A stretch of 7,102 bases of DNA from Betaproteobacteria bacterium (GTDB taxonomy: Bacteria; Pseudomonadota; Gammaproteobacteria; Burkholderiales; Casimicrobiaceae): contig VBCS01000123.1 of the NCBI GenBank assembly GCA_005888955.1, forward strand, positions 1 through 7,102, in the 5' to 3' direction. The translations under genes and the position numbers were made by a program. This document shows positions 5,603 to 7,102 of the stretch, in pieces (positions within the stretch are counted from its first letter, which is position 1; each line of letters starts with the position of its first letter). Below the pieces are notes generated by a model that was not told where the DNA came from, did no database searches, and saw only the letters and a list, made by a program, of their open reading frames with translations.

Positions 5603-6286
5603 GTGGACGATCTCGGCGAAATCAAGAGCATCCTGGAAGCGGCACTGCTGGTCGCCGGTGAGCCGCTGTCCGCGGCGCAGCTGGCGAAGCTCTTCGATCC
5701 GCCGCTGGAACAGGACGCGATCCGCCGGCTGCTCGAAGAGATCCGCGACGCCTGGGCCGCGCGCAGCGTCGAGCTCACTCAGGTTGCGAGCGGCTGGCGC
5801 TTCCGCGCCAAGCCCGAGCTGCAGCCGTATCTCGACCGGCTCACGCCGGAAAAGCCGCCGCGTTACTCGCGCGCGGCCATGGAAACGCTGGCGATCATCG
5901 CCTATCAGCAGCCGGTGACGCGCGGCGATATCGAGTCGATTCGCGGCGTCGCGGTATCGACCTACATCATCAAGACGCTCGAAGACCGGCAATGGATCGA
6001 GGTCGTCGGGCATCGCGAGACGCCCGGGCGCCCCGCGCTTTATGCCACGACCAAGCAGTTTCTCGACGATCTCAACCTGCGTTCACTCTCCGAGCTGCCG
6101 CCGCTGGCACAGCTCGACAACTCCCACCTCCTGGAGCTACCCGATGCCCCCGCAAAGGCCGCCGAGGCCGAGTTCGCGCTCGCGAGCCCGATCCTCGCCA
6201 CACCGGCATCCGCATCCGCTGACCTCGCCGCATCCGCGGGGGACGCAGGGCGCGATGCACCGAAATCCGACCCGACGTTCCACTGA
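5603..6286 (+). CDS. scpB: Segregation and condensation protein B
   Basis: ScpB (227 residues) is the dimeric tandem winged-helix subunit that binds ScpA in the SMC condensin. The first winged helix covers about residues 5-85 (IKSILEAALLVAGEPLS, then WRFRAKPELQPYLDRL). The second covers about 88-165, with the family signatures METLAIIAYQQPVTRGDIESIRG (93-115), WIEVVGHRETPGRPALYATTKQFLDDL (131-157) and LSELP. Residues from about 182 are an Ala/Asp/Pro-rich, probably disordered tail. The start is GTG 5603, two bases after the scpA stop and directly before the conserved N-terminal helix; no ATG is available there and the ribosome-binding site is weak, so translation is probably coupled to scpA. 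The same frame is open far upstream (from 4715) only because it shadows scpA. Its end overlaps rluB by 32 bases. Confidence 0.95.
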   Translation: MDDLGEIKSILEAALLVAGEPLSAAQLAKLFDPPLEQDAIRRLLEEIRDAWAARSVELTQVASGWRFRAKPELQPYLDRLTPEKPPRYSRAAMETLAIIAYQQPVTRGDIESIRGVAVSTYIIKTLEDRQWIEVVGHRETPGRPALYATTKQFLDDLNLRSLSELPPLAQLDNSHLLELPDAPAKAAEAEFALASPILATPASASADLAASAGDAGRDAPKSDPTFH

Positions 6287-7102
6287 GCCCGTCTTCACCG
6301 AGCCGCAGCGCTTGCATAAGGTGCTGGCGCAATGCGGCTACGGCTCGCTGCGCGGACTCGAGGAGCTCATCATCGCCGGTCGCATCACGGTTAACCGCCA
6401 GCCGGCGGAAGTCGGCCAGAAGGTCGGTCCCAACGACCAGATCCGCATCAACGGCGAGCTCGTGCGGCTGCGTTTCGCGCCACCGCGCACGCGCGTGCTC
6501 ATGTACCACAAGCCCACGGGAGAAATTGTCAGCCGCGCCGATCCCGAGGGTAGGCCGACGGTGTTCGACAAGCTGCCTCGCCTCGGCGGCGCCAAGTGGA
6601 TCGCCGTGGGCCGCCTCGACTTCAACAGCGAAGGCCTGTTGCTGTTCACCACGTCGGGCGAGCTCGCCAACCGCCTGATGCATCCACGATACGAGGTCGA
6701 GCGCGAGTACGCGGTGCGCATCGTCGGTACGCTGACACCGGAACAGGAGCGCGCGCTGCTCGAAGGCATCGCACTCGACGACGGCATGGGCCGCGTGACA
6801 TCGATCGCGGACGGGGGCGGAGAGGGGACCAATCATTGGTACAAACTGACGGTGCCGGAAGGACGCAATCGCGAAGTTCGGCGATTGTTCGAGGCGCTGG
6901 GACTGACCGTCAGCCGCCTGATCCGCACGCGTTACGGCGTGGTTGCCATGCCGCCACAGCTCAAGCGCGGACAGATGGCCGAGCTGGAGCAGGGCGAGCT
7001 CACCCGGCTGCTGCAAGCCGCGGGGATGACGAGCGCGGCGGTGAACGGCGGCCGCGAGGGCAACGCGTCGGGGCGTTCGGAGCAATCCGGCCAAGGTGCG
7101 GA
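6255..7102 (+). CDS. rluB: 23S rRNA pseudouridine synthase RluB, 3'-truncated
   Basis: RluB belongs to the RsuA/RluB/E/F family and in E. coli converts U2605 of 23S rRNA to pseudouridine. The 282 visible residues have an S4 RNA-binding domain (about 17-75: QRLHKVLAQCGYGS, LEELIIAGRITVNRQPAEVG), then the catalytic domain. The catalytic aspartate is Asp122 (codon 6618-6620) in AVGRLDFNSEGLLLFTTSGEL (117-137). LMHPRYEVEREYAV, KLTVPEGRNREVRRLFEALG and RLIRTRYGVV follow and define the family. From about residue 258 a Gly/Ser/Ala-rich tail begins and runs off the window. ATG 6255 is chosen for AGGG at 6247-6250, a rather close spacing, and because the S4 domain starts soon after. The first 16 residues are basic and unconserved-looking. 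The S4 segment reads SLRGLEELI where SRRExE-like sequence is usual. The 32-base overlap with scpB suggests translational coupling. RluE or RluF is less likely. Confidence 0.93.
   Translation, partial: MHRNPTRRSTEPVFTEPQRLHKVLAQCGYGSLRGLEELIIAGRITVNRQPAEVGQKVGPNDQIRINGELVRLRFAPPRTRVLMYHKPTGEIVSRADPEGRPTVFDKLPRLGGAKWIAVGRLDFNSEGLLLFTTSGELANRLMHPRYEVEREYAVRIVGTLTPEQERALLEGIALDDGMGRVTSIADGGGEGTNHWYKLTVPEGRNREVRRLFEALGLTVSRLIRTRYGVVAMPPQLKRGQMAELEQGELTRLLQAAGMTSAAVNGGREGNASGRSEQSGQGA

Noticed and set aside
6072..7094. 340-codon open frame on the minus strand opposite scpB/rluB
   Set aside because: It covers the conserved RluB coding region in antisense, with no recognisable family features, so it is a composition artefact.

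Overview
The window is compact, high-G+C bacterial chromosome. The protein sequences and gene order (yciO, M50 protease, trpS, scpA, scpB, rluB) fit a betaproteobacterium, probably Burkholderiales or a neighbouring order. This placement is inferred from remembered family features: the CysB N-terminus, the roughly 400-residue TrpS, and the YciO-type N-terminus. No database search was possible. I see no mobile element, CRISPR array, tRNA, rRNA or phage gene. Coding density is high and no gene-free stretch exceeds about 91 bases.

Layout. Bases 2-478 (+) hold the C-terminal half of an S49 peptidase (SppA type). It converges on a minus-strand pair: a secreted DUF192 protein (519-968) and, upstream of it, cysB (1007-1948). 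A short hairpin with a UUCG loop fills the gap between the converging genes. An 83-base divergent intergenic region separates cysB from a plus-strand series running to the window end: yciO (2032-2670), a membrane site-2-protease-like M50 peptidase (2762-3421), trpS (3449-4651), scpA (4743-5600), scpB (5603-6286) and the 5' part of rluB (6255-7102, running off the edge).

How the genes work. Most are housekeeping. TrpS charges tRNA-Trp and RluB pseudouridylates 23S rRNA. ScpA and ScpB are the kleisin and winged-helix subunits of the SMC condensin. YciO is a paralogue of the t6A synthase TsaC. The S49 and M50 peptidases act at the membrane, and CysB regulates sulfur metabolism. scpA, scpB and rluB are tightly packed (2-base gap, then a 32-base overlap) and are probably co-transcribed.

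Most interesting signals: (1) TrpS carries a C-x21-C-x6-C-x2-C pattern close to the [4Fe-4S] motif known from Thermotoga TrpRS, plus a lineage-type insertion. (2) The 91-base trpS-scpA gap is a set of competing hairpins ending in scpA's own Shine-Dalgarno sequence, and resembles an interspersed repeat. (3) The yciO-M50 gap has two hairpins followed by a -10-like box so close to the ATG that the M50 mRNA may be leaderless. (4) YciO lacks the KxR/SxN residues of true t6A synthases. I found nothing that clearly qualifies as a new biological system; this is mostly ordinary core genome.
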